A stretch of DNA of 11,256 nt from JBDSLU01 sp039916225 (GCA_039916225.1 JBDSLU010000349.1:1-11256), one strand, 5' to 3'; counted from the first letter of the stretch, positions 1 through 8,875 are shown. The notes: generated by a model from the letters alone, not told the origin. Translations and numbers: made by a program.

Positions 1-235
1 GGGAATGCTCTCCGCGCCAGCTCGTGCGTTGAGCACGAGCGAAACCCGGTCGTAGAAAGGTCAAGGACGTCGCCAGGGTGCGAAGCGTAAGACGCTTGGG
101 GCGTCCCCGAACGAGGCGCAGTCGAGCGACGGGCAGAGGCAGAGAAGCCGACTGCCCTCCTCGCCGTGGGTCAGCGCATGACCAGTCGTCCGTCGAACAG
201 CCCCTCGTCATCGACATGATATACGTGGGCCACTC
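1..235. other. Leader region without a confirmed gene
   Basis: No convincing complete gene lies here. On the + strand the frame of the downstream synthase is closed by TAG at 53-55 and TGA at 179-181, so that gene cannot start before 182. The region contains a perfect 8-bp hairpin (20-40) and two short palindromes (83-97 and 98-108). TTGAGC (29-34) and TAGAAA (53-58), 18 bases apart, weakly resemble sigma-70 -35 and -10 boxes, four of six matches each. In a G+C-rich genome this is not enough to call a promoter. On the minus strand, bases 60 down to 1 read as a stretch containing LVLNARAG, possibly the beginning of a divergent gene, but no good start codon is seen. Confidence 0.5.
20..40. repeat. 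Perfect inverted repeat (8-bp stem, 5-nt loop)
   Basis: GCTCGTGC (20-27) and GCACGAGC (33-40) are exact reverse complements around the loop GTTGA. No T-run follows on either strand, so it does not look like a complete intrinsic terminator. It could be an operator, an mRNA leader hairpin, or chance within the coding start of a divergent gene. The pairing is certain; the function is unknown. Confidence 0.5.
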
Positions 236-3200
236 ATGGGTGACCCAAGACAGCTCCCTGAACGTCGTGCAGGCACTCGAGGCGAATTCCTCGATCTGCC
301 TCGACTCCAGGTCGCGGCACGCCAATTGGCGACGACGATCTTTCAGCTCGAGCCAACGGGCTCCCGATGGCAGGGCAGCCGTCACTTGCATCGTCTCGAT
401 CGCCAGGCGAGCTCGCTGGCTGCAGTCTATCGGACGGTGGCCAACGACGTGCACCGCGGCGAGACGATCTCACCTGCGGCCGAATGGCTGCTCGACAACT
501 TCCATTTGATCATCAACGAGGTTCGCACGGTCCACCACGACCTGCCGCCAGGCTACTATCGCCGGCTGCCTCATGCGACGGGCAGCGCGTCGAGCCGGTT
601 GGAGGCCATGGCCGACGACCTGATTCGGCACAGTGACGGTCGCCTCGACGCCGATCGGCTCCGCGGCTACGTCCAGGCATTTCAGTCAGTGTCGCCGTTG
701 ACGATCGGCGAACTCTGGGCTTGGCCGAGCGTGCTCAAAGCCGCGCTCATCGCGCATGTGGCGGGACTCGCCGGGGGCATCCGGCGCAGCCGCGACGAGA
801 ATGTCCGCGCCGACGCGTACATTGCGACGCTGGACGAGGGTTCGTCCTCACGGCTGGGCAGCCCCGTCGCGGATGCGACCAGCCTGTCCTTCATCGTTCG
901 CCTGCTCCAGCGCATCCGCGAGTACGGGCCGCATGTCGACGCGCTGCGAACGGACATCGATCAGTGGCTCGCCCTTCGGCAGATGACGCCGGAAGACGCC
1001 ATTCGTATCGAAGGCCAGCACGAGGCCGCGGATCAGGTCTCGATGGCCAATACGATCACCAGCTTGCGGTTCACCGGCGCGCTCGACTGGAGTCGGTTCT
1101 TCGAAAGCGTGAGCCAGGTCGAGCATATTCTCCGACGCGATCCGTCTGGAACATACGGGCGGATGGACTTCGTCAGTCGCGATCAGTATCGCCGCGTTGT
1201 CGAGCTGCTCGGTGGCACTGCCGCAGGAAATCAGGTCAGGGTCGCGCTCGATTGCGTCGATGCCGCCCGGCAGAGCGGGAACCGTGGCGGCGACCCGCGA
1301 CAGTCGCACATCGGCTACTACCTGGCCGGCGCAGGCCGCCAGGAGTTCGAGAGGCTGATCGCCTACAGGCCTCGCCTCGGCGAGCGCGCGCGGCGCGCGC
1401 TGTTCGCCCACGCGACCGGCTTGTATCTCGGCGCCATCGCACTGCTCACCCTGCTCGTCCTCGCCGTCGGCATCGCGTATGCCGTCGGCCTGGGACATGG
1501 CACGGCGGGCACAATCACGCTGATTGCACTCTTCGGGCTCATCCCCGCCAGCGAGTTGGCCACCAGCGCGGTGCAGCGCCTGCTACCGCGGCTGGTCGCG
1601 CCGAAGGTGCTCCCGCGTCTCGAGCTCGACAGCGGCGTGCCCGAGGATGGTCGCACGATGGTGATCGTACCGACCCTGTTCGGCAGCGTGCGCGCGGTCG
1701 AGGATTTGCTCGCGCACCTCGAGATCCAGGCGCTCGGCAACCTCGATCCGCGCATTCACTTCGCGCTCCTCAGCGACTTCACCGATGCCGTCACCGAGCA
1801 CCGGCCGGACGACGCCGACATTCTGACCGCCGCCCGGGCGGGCATCGATGCCTTGAACCATCGCTACTCCAGCCACCGCGGCAGCCGCTTCTACCTGTTC
1901 CATCGCGATCGCCAGTGGAACCAGAAGGAAGGGATGTGGATGGGATGGGAGCGCAAGCGGGGGAAGATCGAGGAGTTCAACCGCCTGCTTCGCGGCGCCA
2001 GCGACACCGGGTTTCGACACACCGCCGGCGAGCTGTCGATTCTGGCCGACGTGCGCTACTGCATCACGCTCGACACCGACACGCAGCTGCCGCGCGACGC
2101 CGCCAAGACTCTGATCGGCATCGCGCTTCACCCGCTCAATCAACCGCAGGTCGACCTCACGTCGCGTCGGGTGACGGAGGGCTACGGCATCCTGCAGCCG
2201 CGGGTCAGCGTCACGATGTCGAGCGCCGCGGGCTCGGTCTTTGCGCGAGTCTACGCCGGTCATACCGGCGTCGATCCGTATACCACCGCGGTTTCAGACA
2301 CGTATCAGGATCTGTTCGAGGAAGGTGTGTTCGCCGGCAAGGGCCTCTATCACGTCGACGCTTTCAAAGCGACGCTCGACGGCCGCGTACCCGAAAACGC
2401 TCTCCTTTCCCACGATCTGTTCGAAGGTCTGCACGCGAGAGTCGCGTTGGTCACCGACCTGGAAGTCGTGGACGATTTTCCCGCGACGGTGCTGGCGCAC
2501 GCTCGTCGGCAACGCCGATGGGTGCGCGGCGACTGGCAGATCCTCTGGTGGCTGTTCCCGTGGGTGCCGGCGACCGGCGGGGTCGAGCGCAACCATCTGC
2601 CTCTGATCAGCCGCTGGAAGATTCTCGACAATCTGCGCCGGAGTCTGCTCGCACCTTCGCTCCTCGGTCTGCTCGTCGTCGGCTGGACGACCCTTCCGGG
2701 CCGGCCGCTGTTCTGGACGACGCTGACCCTGGTGGTGCTTGGGACCCCGGTCCTGCTGACCCTCGCTCGCCTGGTCACGTTTCCGTGGCTGCGGCAACCA
2801 CTGACGGTCCTGCTCCGTCGCCTCGCCGAGGATCTCGAAACCTCGTTCGCGCAGGCCATCGTGACGCTGATGCTGCTGCCGTACCACGCGTGGGAGATGG
2901 GGCACGCCATCATCCTCACGCTGATTCGCCTGGTCATCACGCAGCGGCGCCTGCTGGAGTGGGAGACGGCGGCCAGCGTCACCGTCCGGCTCTCGACCGT
3001 TGAAGGCCGCACGGCCTTGCGCACCTTCATCCTCGAAATGGCGTCGAGCCCGCTCACCGCGATCGGCATCCTCGCCGCGGTCGCCATCGCCGCGCCGGCC
3101 TCCCTCACGGTGGCGTTGCCGTTCATCACCCTGTGGGTTGCGGCGCCAGCGGCCGCGTATCTCCTCAGCCGCCCGGTGGCGCCGCCGGTCTGGGTCCTCA

Positions 3201-6200
3201 GCGCCCACGACCGGCGCCGCCTCCGCCAGATTGCGAGAAGGACGTGGCACTACTTCGAGCTGTTCGTCGGCCCGGAGAGCCATTGGCTGCCGCCTGACAA
3301 CTTCCAGGAGACGCCGGACGGCGGCCTCGCGCGCCGGACGTCGCCGACGAACATCGGCATGGGGTTGTTGTCGACCCTGGCGGCGCATGACTTCGGGTTC
3401 ATCGGCACCAGCGAGCTCGTCGAGCGACTCGAAGCCGCCCTGGACAGCATCGAACGACTGGAGCGCCACGAAGGACATCTGCTGAATTGGTACGAAACGC
3501 ACACGCTGGCGGCCATGTGGCCACGCTATGTCTCGACGGTCGATAGCGGCAACCTCGTCGCATCGTTGATGACGCTCGACGTGGGTCTGCACGAGGTCGC
3601 GTCGGACACGACCGGACGCGACGCTCTGCAGGCCGGCCTCGACGACGCCGCAGAGTTGGTGCGCGCATCGCTTCCCGCGATTGCCAAGGCGTTTGCCGCA
3701 ACGCCGACGCTGCCCTCCGCCCTTGCGGTCGTCGTCGACTCCGTGCAGCAGCGGCTGGCCCTCGCCGGCGACCGTGACGTCGAGACCGGGTTCGTCGCGG
3801 AGCAGGGCGACGCGCTCGATCGGCTGCTGGCCGAGTTCGACGACGAGTCGGTCCCGAAGCACGAGCTGAGGACGCCACCGCCGTTGTCGACGGTCAGGGC
3901 ATTGCGCGCGGCGCTGCGTCGGCTCCTGGGCCGACCGGCCGCGGTGCCGCGGGAGACCCTCGCCCAACTGGGCGTCCGGTGTCGCGCCCTGGCTGACAGC
4001 ATGCGGTTCGGCTCGCTCTACGATCGCAACCGCCACCTCTTCGCCATCGGCTATCGGCTGCCCGATGCCGACGGTCCAGGACGGCTCGATGCCTCGTACT
4101 ATGATCTGCTGGCATCGGAGGCCCGACTCGCCAGTTTCGTGGCCATCGCGGCCGGCGACGTACCGCAGGCACACTGGTTTCGCCTCGGCCGGCTGGCGGT
4201 GAGCGTCGACGGCGTCCCGACGTTGCTGTCGTGGAGCGCGACGATGTTCGAGTACCTGATGCCGTCGCTGCTGATGCGATCGTTTCCGGAGACGTTGCTC
4301 GACCAGACCGGCCGCCGCGTCGTGCAGCGTCAGATTCAATATGGGCGGCGATACGGTATCCCCTGGGGGATGTCGGAATCGGCATACGGCGTGGTGGACC
4401 GTCAAGGGACGTATCAGTACAAGGCGTTTGGCATCCCGGGGCTGGGGCTGAAGCGCGGTCTGGCCGACGATCTCGTGGTCGCTCCGTACGCGACCGCCCT
4501 GGCGCTTCACGTGAACCCCACTGCCGCGGTGGCAAACCTCGACCGCCTCGCCCGCGCTGGCGGCGAGGGTCCCCTCGGCTTTTACGACGCCATCGACTAC
4601 ACCCCTCGCAAGACCTACGAGTCCGACGAATCGACGCGACCCTCTGCCCCCCCGCAGGGCGTGGTGGTGCGCAACTACAAGGCGCACCACCACGGCATGA
4701 CCCTGGTGGCCCTGGCCAACGCATTGCTGGCCGATGTCATGGTGGCGCGGTTCCACGGCGAACCACGGGTCAAGGCCACCGAGTTGCTCCTGCAGGAACG
4801 GGTACCACGTGAGGCGGCGGCGGAACCGCCGCGGCCCGCGGAGGAGAGTCGACGGGCGCTGGTCGCGCCGATGTCGCGCCTGCGGCGCTTCCGATCGCCG
4901 CATACCTTCTATCCGCACGCCCAGTTCCTCTCCAACGGCTCCTACGTGACGGTGATCACCAACGCCGGCGGCGGCGCCAGCCAGTGGCGCGGACTCTCGG
5001 TCACGCGCTGGCGGGAGGATCGAACCACCGATCCCGGCAGCAATTTCATCTACCTGCGCGACGTCCGTTCGGGCCGGCTCTGGTCGGCGACGTACCAGCC
5101 GATCGCACAGGAGCCAGACGAGTACCTGGTGACGTTCTCGAACGAGCGCGCGGTGTTTCGTCGCACCGATGACGGTATCGAGTCCCAGCTCGAGGTGGTC
5201 GTCTCCGCGGAAGAGGACGTCGAAGTTCGACGCCTGTCGCTCACCAACAAGAGTGAACATACGCGAGAGATCGAGGTCACGAGCTACGTCGAGATTGTGC
5301 TCGGGCGGCAGGAAGACGACGTGGCGCACCCGGCCTTCGGCAAGCTGTTCATCGAGACCGAGTACCTGCCGGACAGTTCCGCTTTGCTCTGCGGTCGCCG
5401 GCCACGCTCAGCCTCCGAGGCGAGCGCCTGGGCCTTCCACACCCTCAGCGTCGATGGACGGGCGCAGTCGCCGACGGAATGGGAGAGCAGCCGCGCGCGA
5501 TTTCTTGGCCGGGGCCGCGGCCACGACCGTCCCGTCTCGCTAGACGGTCGCGCGCTCTCGAGTACCACCGGCGCGGTGCTCGATCCGGTCGTCAGCCTGC
5601 GCCAGCGGGTGCGGCTGCAGCCCGGTGGGTTCGCGCGCCTCTCGTTCGCGACTGGAGCCTCGTCCGATCGTGCGACGGCGCAGACTCTGGCGCAGAAGTA
5701 CCACGACCCCGGGGCGGCGGCGCGCGCGTTCTCGATGGCCTATACGCACAGTCAGATGCTGATTCGCCATTTGGGCATCACCAGCGAGCTCGCCCGCCAA
5801 TACGACCGGCTCGCGTCGCGTGTGCTCTATCTGGACGAATCGCTGCGAGCCGAACCGGCGACGTTGGCAAAGAACCGTCGTGCCCAGGAGAGCCTTTGGG
5901 GTCATGGTGTGTCTGGCGATCTCCCGATCTTGCTCGTCAAGGTCGTTGAGGACGATGACCTGTCGCTCGTGCGCCAGGTGCTGCAGGCGCAGGAGTATTG
6001 GCGTCTGCAGGGCCTGAAGGCCGACGTCGTCATTCTCAACCAGCATCCGATCAGCTATCTCGATGAGATGCAGGAGCATCTCACGGCGCTGATCGACAGC
6101 GGGCCGTGGAGCCCGTGGAGGGACCGTCCGGGCGGCATCTTCCTGATTCGCGGCGACGGCCTGGCGGACGCCGACCGCGTGCTGTTCGAGGCCGTCGCCC

Positions 6201-8803
6201 GTGCCGTCCTTGTCGGCGATCGTGGCGATCTCGCCCAGCAGCTCGATCGACCCGCGCCGGCGCCGACGACGCTCGACCTGCCAATCCCGCAGGGAAGCGT
6301 CGGACACGAGGACTTACCCGCGATCGAGGTCCCGACGCTGACGATGGCGAATGGGGTCGGCGGGTTCGCCGACGGGGGCCGCGAGTACGCCGTCGTGTTG
6401 GCCGGGGACGTCGACACGCCTGCGCCGTGGACCAACGTGCTGGCCAATCGCGAGTTCGGAACCATCGTCACGACGTCTGGCGCTGCGTTCACCTGGTCGG
6501 GTAACAGTCGCCAGAACCGGCTGACGCCCTTTGCGAACGACCCGGTTTCTGATTCGACGGCGGAGGCGATCTTTCTCCGGGACGAGGAAAGCGGCGAGGT
6601 GTGGGGCGCCACGCCGGGCCCGCTGGCGCGATCGCCAGAGACCACGTGGGTCGTCCGACATCGCGCCGGCGCCACGAGCTTCCAGCGGACCGCACGGGGG
6701 CTGCGCCAGCAGCTCGAGGTCCTCGTGTTCCCATCCGAGCCGGTCAAGGCGTCGAGGTTGACGCTTACCAACACGTCCCGGCGAGCCCGGACGTTCAGCG
6801 TTTACAGCTACAACGAATGGCTGCTCGGCCCGCCTCGGATGGGGCACCAGCGGCATGTGGTAACTAGTCGCGACGCCCCCACCGGCGCGCTCATCGCGCA
6901 CAATCCCTACAACGCGGGGTTTGCCGACCGCGTCGCGTTCTCGTGGGCCAATGAACCCGTGCGGTCGATGTCCGGCGACCGGACCGAGTTCATCGGCCGC
7001 AACCGCACCCTCACGCGCCCCGCTGCGTTGACCTCGCGCGTGTTGTCGAATCGCCTCGGCGCGGGTCTCGATCCGTGCGGCGCCCTGCAGGTGAACGTGA
7101 CCTTGGCGCCAGGTGAGACGCGGGAGTTCGTCTTCCTGCTCGGTGAGGGCAACTCGATCGAGGAGGTCCGAGCGCTGGTCGGCCGCTGCGGCGATGTGTC
7201 GTCCGTCGACTCGGCGCGGCAGGAAGTCGACGCGCTCTGGCAGCGCACACTCGGGGCGATTCAGGTGCAGACGCCGGACGATTCGTTCGACCTGATGATG
7301 AACGGCTGGCTGCTGCATCAGACACTCAGCTCACGGCTCTGGGCCCGGACGGGCTTCTACCAGCCGGGCGGCGCGTTCGGCTTTCGAGACCAACTGCAGG
7401 ATGTGATGGCCCTCGCGTTCAGTCGACCGGAGTTGCTGCGAGAGCATCTGCTGGTCGCGGCCAGCCGGCAGTTCGTCGAAGGCGATGTGCAGCACTGGTG
7501 GCATCCCCCCGATGGCCGCGGCACCCGCACGCGATGCTCGGACGACCTGCTGTGGCTGCCCTACGCGATGGCTCACTACATCACGGTGACGGCCGACGTC
7601 TCGCTATTGGATGAAGTGGCGCCCTTCCTCGAGATGCGCCCGCTCGAGCCGACGGAGCATGAAATCTACGATCTACCCTCGACGTCCAGTCAATCGGCGT
7701 CGTTGTTCGAGCATTGCGCCCGCGCGATCGATCGCAGCCTGACTGCGGGCGCGCACGGACTGCCGCTCATGGGGAACGGCGATTGGAACGACGGCATGAA
7801 CCGCGTCGGACACGAAGGACGCGGCGAGAGCGTGTGGCTGGGATGGTTCCTGTATACCGTCCTGAACGAATTCGCTGCGATCGCCGCGCGTCGCACAGAT
7901 GTTTCGCATGCATCACGTTGGCGGGCCGAGGCCGAGCGTTTGAAAGGGGCTCTGGAACTGGCCTGGGATGGCGATTGGTATCGAAGGGCCTACTTCGACG
8001 ACGGTACACCTCTGGGTTCGGCCGAGAACGACGAGTGCCGCATCGACTCGATCAGTCAGTCATGGGCCGTACTGTCGGGCGCCGCAAGGTCGGACCGCGC
8101 AGAACGCGCGATGGATGCGGTGCGAAGCCAGCTGGTCCGACGGGAGGCGCAGTTGGTCTTGCTGCTGTCCCCGGCGTTCGATCGCGGCGTGAAGGACCCT
8201 GGATACATCAAAGGGTACCTGCCGGGAGTTCGCGAGAATGGCGGCCAATACACGCACGCCGCCGTCTGGACGATCATGGCCCTCGCCAAACTGGGTTACG
8301 GCGATGAAGCGGTCGAAGTGTTCCACATGATCAACCCAATCAACCATACGCGGGATGCGGCCGGGGTGGCCCGATATGCGGCGGAACCGTACGTGGTGGC
8401 GGGCGATGTCTACGCGCATCCTGAGCACATGGGCCGCGGCGGATGGTCGTGGTACACCGGATCCGCCGGTTGGCTCTATCGGGCCGGCCTGGAGTCGATC
8501 CTCGGCCTGACGCGTCGGGGCGCATCGTTCTCGATAGACCCCCGTGTACCTGCCGCGTGGTCACGCTTCCGCATCGACTGGCGTTTCGGCCGCAGCACGT
8601 ATCACATCAGCGTCGACACGTCGGACCGGAAACTGGGAGGCTCGCCGCTCGCCACGCTTGACGGCGCGGCGATCGACCACACAGCCATTCCGCTGGTCGA
8701 CGACGGCCAGGTTCACGAAGTGACTCTCCGCTATGGCCGGCCGCCGCTCGAGACCAAGTGGCCAACGAGTGGGCGCGTCCGTACCAAGGCGTCCGATCGG
8801 TAG
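236..8803 (+). CDS. ndvB: Cyclic beta-1,2-glucan synthase (GT84 / glycoamylase-like / GH94 multidomain, NdvB/ChvB/Cgs family)
   Basis: This inner-membrane enzyme builds beta-1,2-glucan from UDP-glucose, controls its length and closes it into a ring for the periplasm. The 2855-residue length is close to the usual 2800-2900 of the family. An N-terminal region holds ISPAAEWLLDNF (78-89). Two hydrophobic segments follow (about 396-418 and 423-441). The GT84 domain spans about 463-772: D514 in LLSDFTDA, DTD (613-615), SHDLFEG (725-731) and RQRRW (758-762), together the D, DxD, D/E, (Q/R)xxRW set. About five more hydrophobic segments lie between 804 and 977. The glycoamylase-like cyclisation domain (CAZy GH189) covers about 995-1500, with SGNL (1104-1107), E1295 in SEAR, E1381 in SESAYG and HHHGM (1484-1488). 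Beta-supersandwich domains occupy about 1560-1810 and 2037-2305. The GH94 (alpha/alpha)6 domain follows, with FGFRDQ (2381-2386), GDWNDGMN (2515-2522), NGGQYTHA (2668-2675) and WYTGSAGW (2739-2746). ATG236 is the first in-frame start after TGA 179-181. The next in-frame ATG (codon 125) would remove the conserved N-terminal motif. Only a weak purine-rich GTGGG (225-229) precedes the start. Motifs and frame are direct observation; the activities come from characterised relatives. Confidence 0.97.
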   Translation: MGDPRQLPERRAGTRGEFLDLPRLQVAARQLATTIFQLEPTGSRWQGSRHLHRLDRQASSLAAVYRTVANDVHRGETISPAAEWLLDNFHLIINEVRTVHHDLPPGYYRRLPHATGSASSRLEAMADDLIRHSDGRLDADRLRGYVQAFQSVSPLTIGELWAWPSVLKAALIAHVAGLAGGIRRSRDENVRADAYIATLDEGSSSRLGSPVADATSLSFIVRLLQRIREYGPHVDALRTDIDQWLALRQMTPEDAIRIEGQHEAADQVSMANTITSLRFTGALDWSRFFESVSQVEHILRRDPSGTYGRMDFVSRDQYRRVVELLGGTAAGNQVRVALDCVDAARQSGNRGGDPRQSHIGYYLAGAGRQEFERLIAYRPRLGERARRALFAHATGLYLGAIALLTLLVLAVGIAYAVGLGHGTAGTITLIALFGLIPASELATSAVQRLLPRLVAPKVLPRLELDSGVPEDGRTMVIVPTLFGSVRAVEDLLAHLEIQALGNLDPRIHFALLSDFTDAVTEHRPDDADILTAARAGIDALNHRYSSHRGSRFYLFHRDRQWNQKEGMWMGWERKRGKIEEFNRLLRGASDTGFRHTAGELSILADVRYCITLDTDTQLPRDAAKTLIGIALHPLNQPQVDLTSRRVTEGYGILQPRVSVTMSSAAGSVFARVYAGHTGVDPYTTAVSDTYQDLFEEGVFAGKGLYHVDAFKATLDGRVPENALLSHDLFEGLHARVALVTDLEVVDDFPATVLAHARRQRRWVRGDWQILWWLFPWVPATGGVERNHLPLISRWKILDNLRRSLLAPSLLGLLVVGWTTLPGRPLFWTTLTLVVLGTPVLLTLARLVTFPWLRQPLTVLLRRLAEDLETSFAQAIVTLMLLPYHAWEMGHAIILTLIRLVITQRRLLEWETAASVTVRLSTVEGRTALRTFILEMASSPLTAIGILAAVAIAAPASLTVALPFITLWVAAPAAAYLLSRPVAPPVWVLSAHDRRRLRQIARRTWHYFELFVGPESHWLPPDNFQETPDGGLARRTSPTNIGMGLLSTLAAHDFGFIGTSELVERLEAALDSIERLERHEGHLLNWYETHTLAAMWPRYVSTVDSGNLVASLMTLDVGLHEVASDTTGRDALQAGLDDAAELVRASLPAIAKAFAATPTLPSALAVVVDSVQQRLALAGDRDVETGFVAEQGDALDRLLAEFDDESVPKHELRTPPPLSTVRALRAALRRLLGRPAAVPRETLAQLGVRCRALADSMRFGSLYDRNRHLFAIGYRLPDADGPGRLDASYYDLLASEARLASFVAIAAGDVPQAHWFRLGRLAVSVDGVPTLLSWSATMFEYLMPSLLMRSFPETLLDQTGRRVVQRQIQYGRRYGIPWGMSESAYGVVDRQGTYQYKAFGIPGLGLKRGLADDLVVAPYATALALHVNPTAAVANLDRLARAGGEGPLGFYDAIDYTPRKTYESDESTRPSAPPQGVVVRNYKAHHHGMTLVALANALLADVMVARFHGEPRVKATELLLQERVPREAAAEPPRPAEESRRALVAPMSRLRRFRSPHTFYPHAQFLSNGSYVTVITNAGGGASQWRGLSVTRWREDRTTDPGSNFIYLRDVRSGRLWSATYQPIAQEPDEYLVTFSNERAVFRRTDDGIESQLEVVVSAEEDVEVRRLSLTNKSEHTREIEVTSYVEIVLGRQEDDVAHPAFGKLFIETEYLPDSSALLCGRRPRSASEASAWAFHTLSVDGRAQSPTEWESSRARFLGRGRGHDRPVSLDGRALSSTTGAVLDPVVSLRQRVRLQPGGFARLSFATGASSDRATAQTLAQKYHDPGAAARAFSMAYTHSQMLIRHLGITSELARQYDRLASRVLYLDESLRAEPATLAKNRRAQESLWGHGVSGDLPILLVKVVEDDDLSLVRQVLQAQEYWRLQGLKADVVILNQHPISYLDEMQEHLTALIDSGPWSPWRDRPGGIFLIRGDGLADADRVLFEAVARAVLVGDRGDLAQQLDRPAPAPTTLDLPIPQGSVGHEDLPAIEVPTLTMANGVGGFADGGREYAVVLAGDVDTPAPWTNVLANREFGTIVTTSGAAFTWSGNSRQNRLTPFANDPVSDSTAEAIFLRDEESGEVWGATPGPLARSPETTWVVRHRAGATSFQRTARGLRQQLEVLVFPSEPVKASRLTLTNTSRRARTFSVYSYNEWLLGPPRMGHQRHVVTSRDAPTGALIAHNPYNAGFADRVAFSWANEPVRSMSGDRTEFIGRNRTLTRPAALTSRVLSNRLGAGLDPCGALQVNVTLAPGETREFVFLLGEGNSIEEVRALVGRCGDVSSVDSARQEVDALWQRTLGAIQVQTPDDSFDLMMNGWLLHQTLSSRLWARTGFYQPGGAFGFRDQLQDVMALAFSRPELLREHLLVAASRQFVEGDVQHWWHPPDGRGTRTRCSDDLLWLPYAMAHYITVTADVSLLDEVAPFLEMRPLEPTEHEIYDLPSTSSQSASLFEHCARAIDRSLTAGAHGLPLMGNGDWNDGMNRVGHEGRGESVWLGWFLYTVLNEFAAIAARRTDVSHASRWRAEAERLKGALELAWDGDWYRRAYFDDGTPLGSAENDECRIDSISQSWAVLSGAARSDRAERAMDAVRSQLVRREAQLVLLLSPAFDRGVKDPGYIKGYLPGVRENGGQYTHAAVWTIMALAKLGYGDEAVEVFHMINPINHTRDAAGVARYAAEPYVVAGDVYAHPEHMGRGGWSWYTGSAGWLYRAGLESILGLTRRGASFSIDPRVPAAWSRFRIDWRFGRSTYHISVDTSDRKLGGSPLATLDGAAIDHTAIPLVDDGQVHEVTLRYGRPPLETKWPTSGRVRTKASDR

Positions 8804-8875
8804 CCAATCGCCTGTTACCCGGAATGAAGTTTCATCGGCGGTATCGGCCGCGTTCACAAAAGTGGAGAATCGCGT
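8804..8875. other. 72-base intergenic gap between the synthase and the DUF305-propeller gene
   Basis: The gap holds a short symmetric element, ATGAA-GT-TTCAT (8824-8835), and the ribosome binding site of the next gene. I see no stem followed by a T-run, hence no intrinsic terminator, and no convincing -35/-10 pair. Read-through from the synthase gene is possible but cannot be decided from sequence. Confidence 0.5.
8863..8868 (+). promoter_or_regulatory. Ribosome binding site of the DUF305-propeller gene
   Basis: TGGAGA contains the core GGAG (8864-8867), 8 bases before ATG 8876. This is good Shine-Dalgarno spacing. It supports that ATG, which is also placed correctly ahead of a signal peptide. 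Confidence 0.75.

Noticed and set aside
20..40. Hairpin as an intrinsic terminator
   Set aside because: No T-run follows the stem in either direction.
178..219. 13-codon mini-ORF just ahead of the synthase start, as a leader peptide
   Set aside because: Ser/Pro-rich, with no clear ribosome binding site and no attenuator-like stem after it. Nothing supports translation.
78..509. 143-codon + strand frame overlapping the synthase start
   Set aside because: Arg/Ser-rich with no domain, and it conflicts with the conserved N-terminal motif ISPAAEWLLDNF read in the synthase frame.
721..3003. 760-codon open frame on the + strand in another frame of the synthase gene
   Set aside because: Arg-rich, low-complexity translation overlapping conserved transferase motifs in the true frame. 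No domain is visible.
4647..4653. Run of seven C as a possible frameshift site
   Set aside because: The cyclase domain continues in the same frame on both sides (DYTPRKTYESDE before, NYKAHHHGM after), so there is no sign of a frameshift or sequencing error.
2294..5329. 1011-codon open frame on the minus strand inside the glucan synthase gene
   Set aside because: Its translation is rich in Arg, Gln and His with no recognisable domain, and it lies opposite conserved GT84 and cyclase motifs. It is a by-product of G+C-rich codon use.
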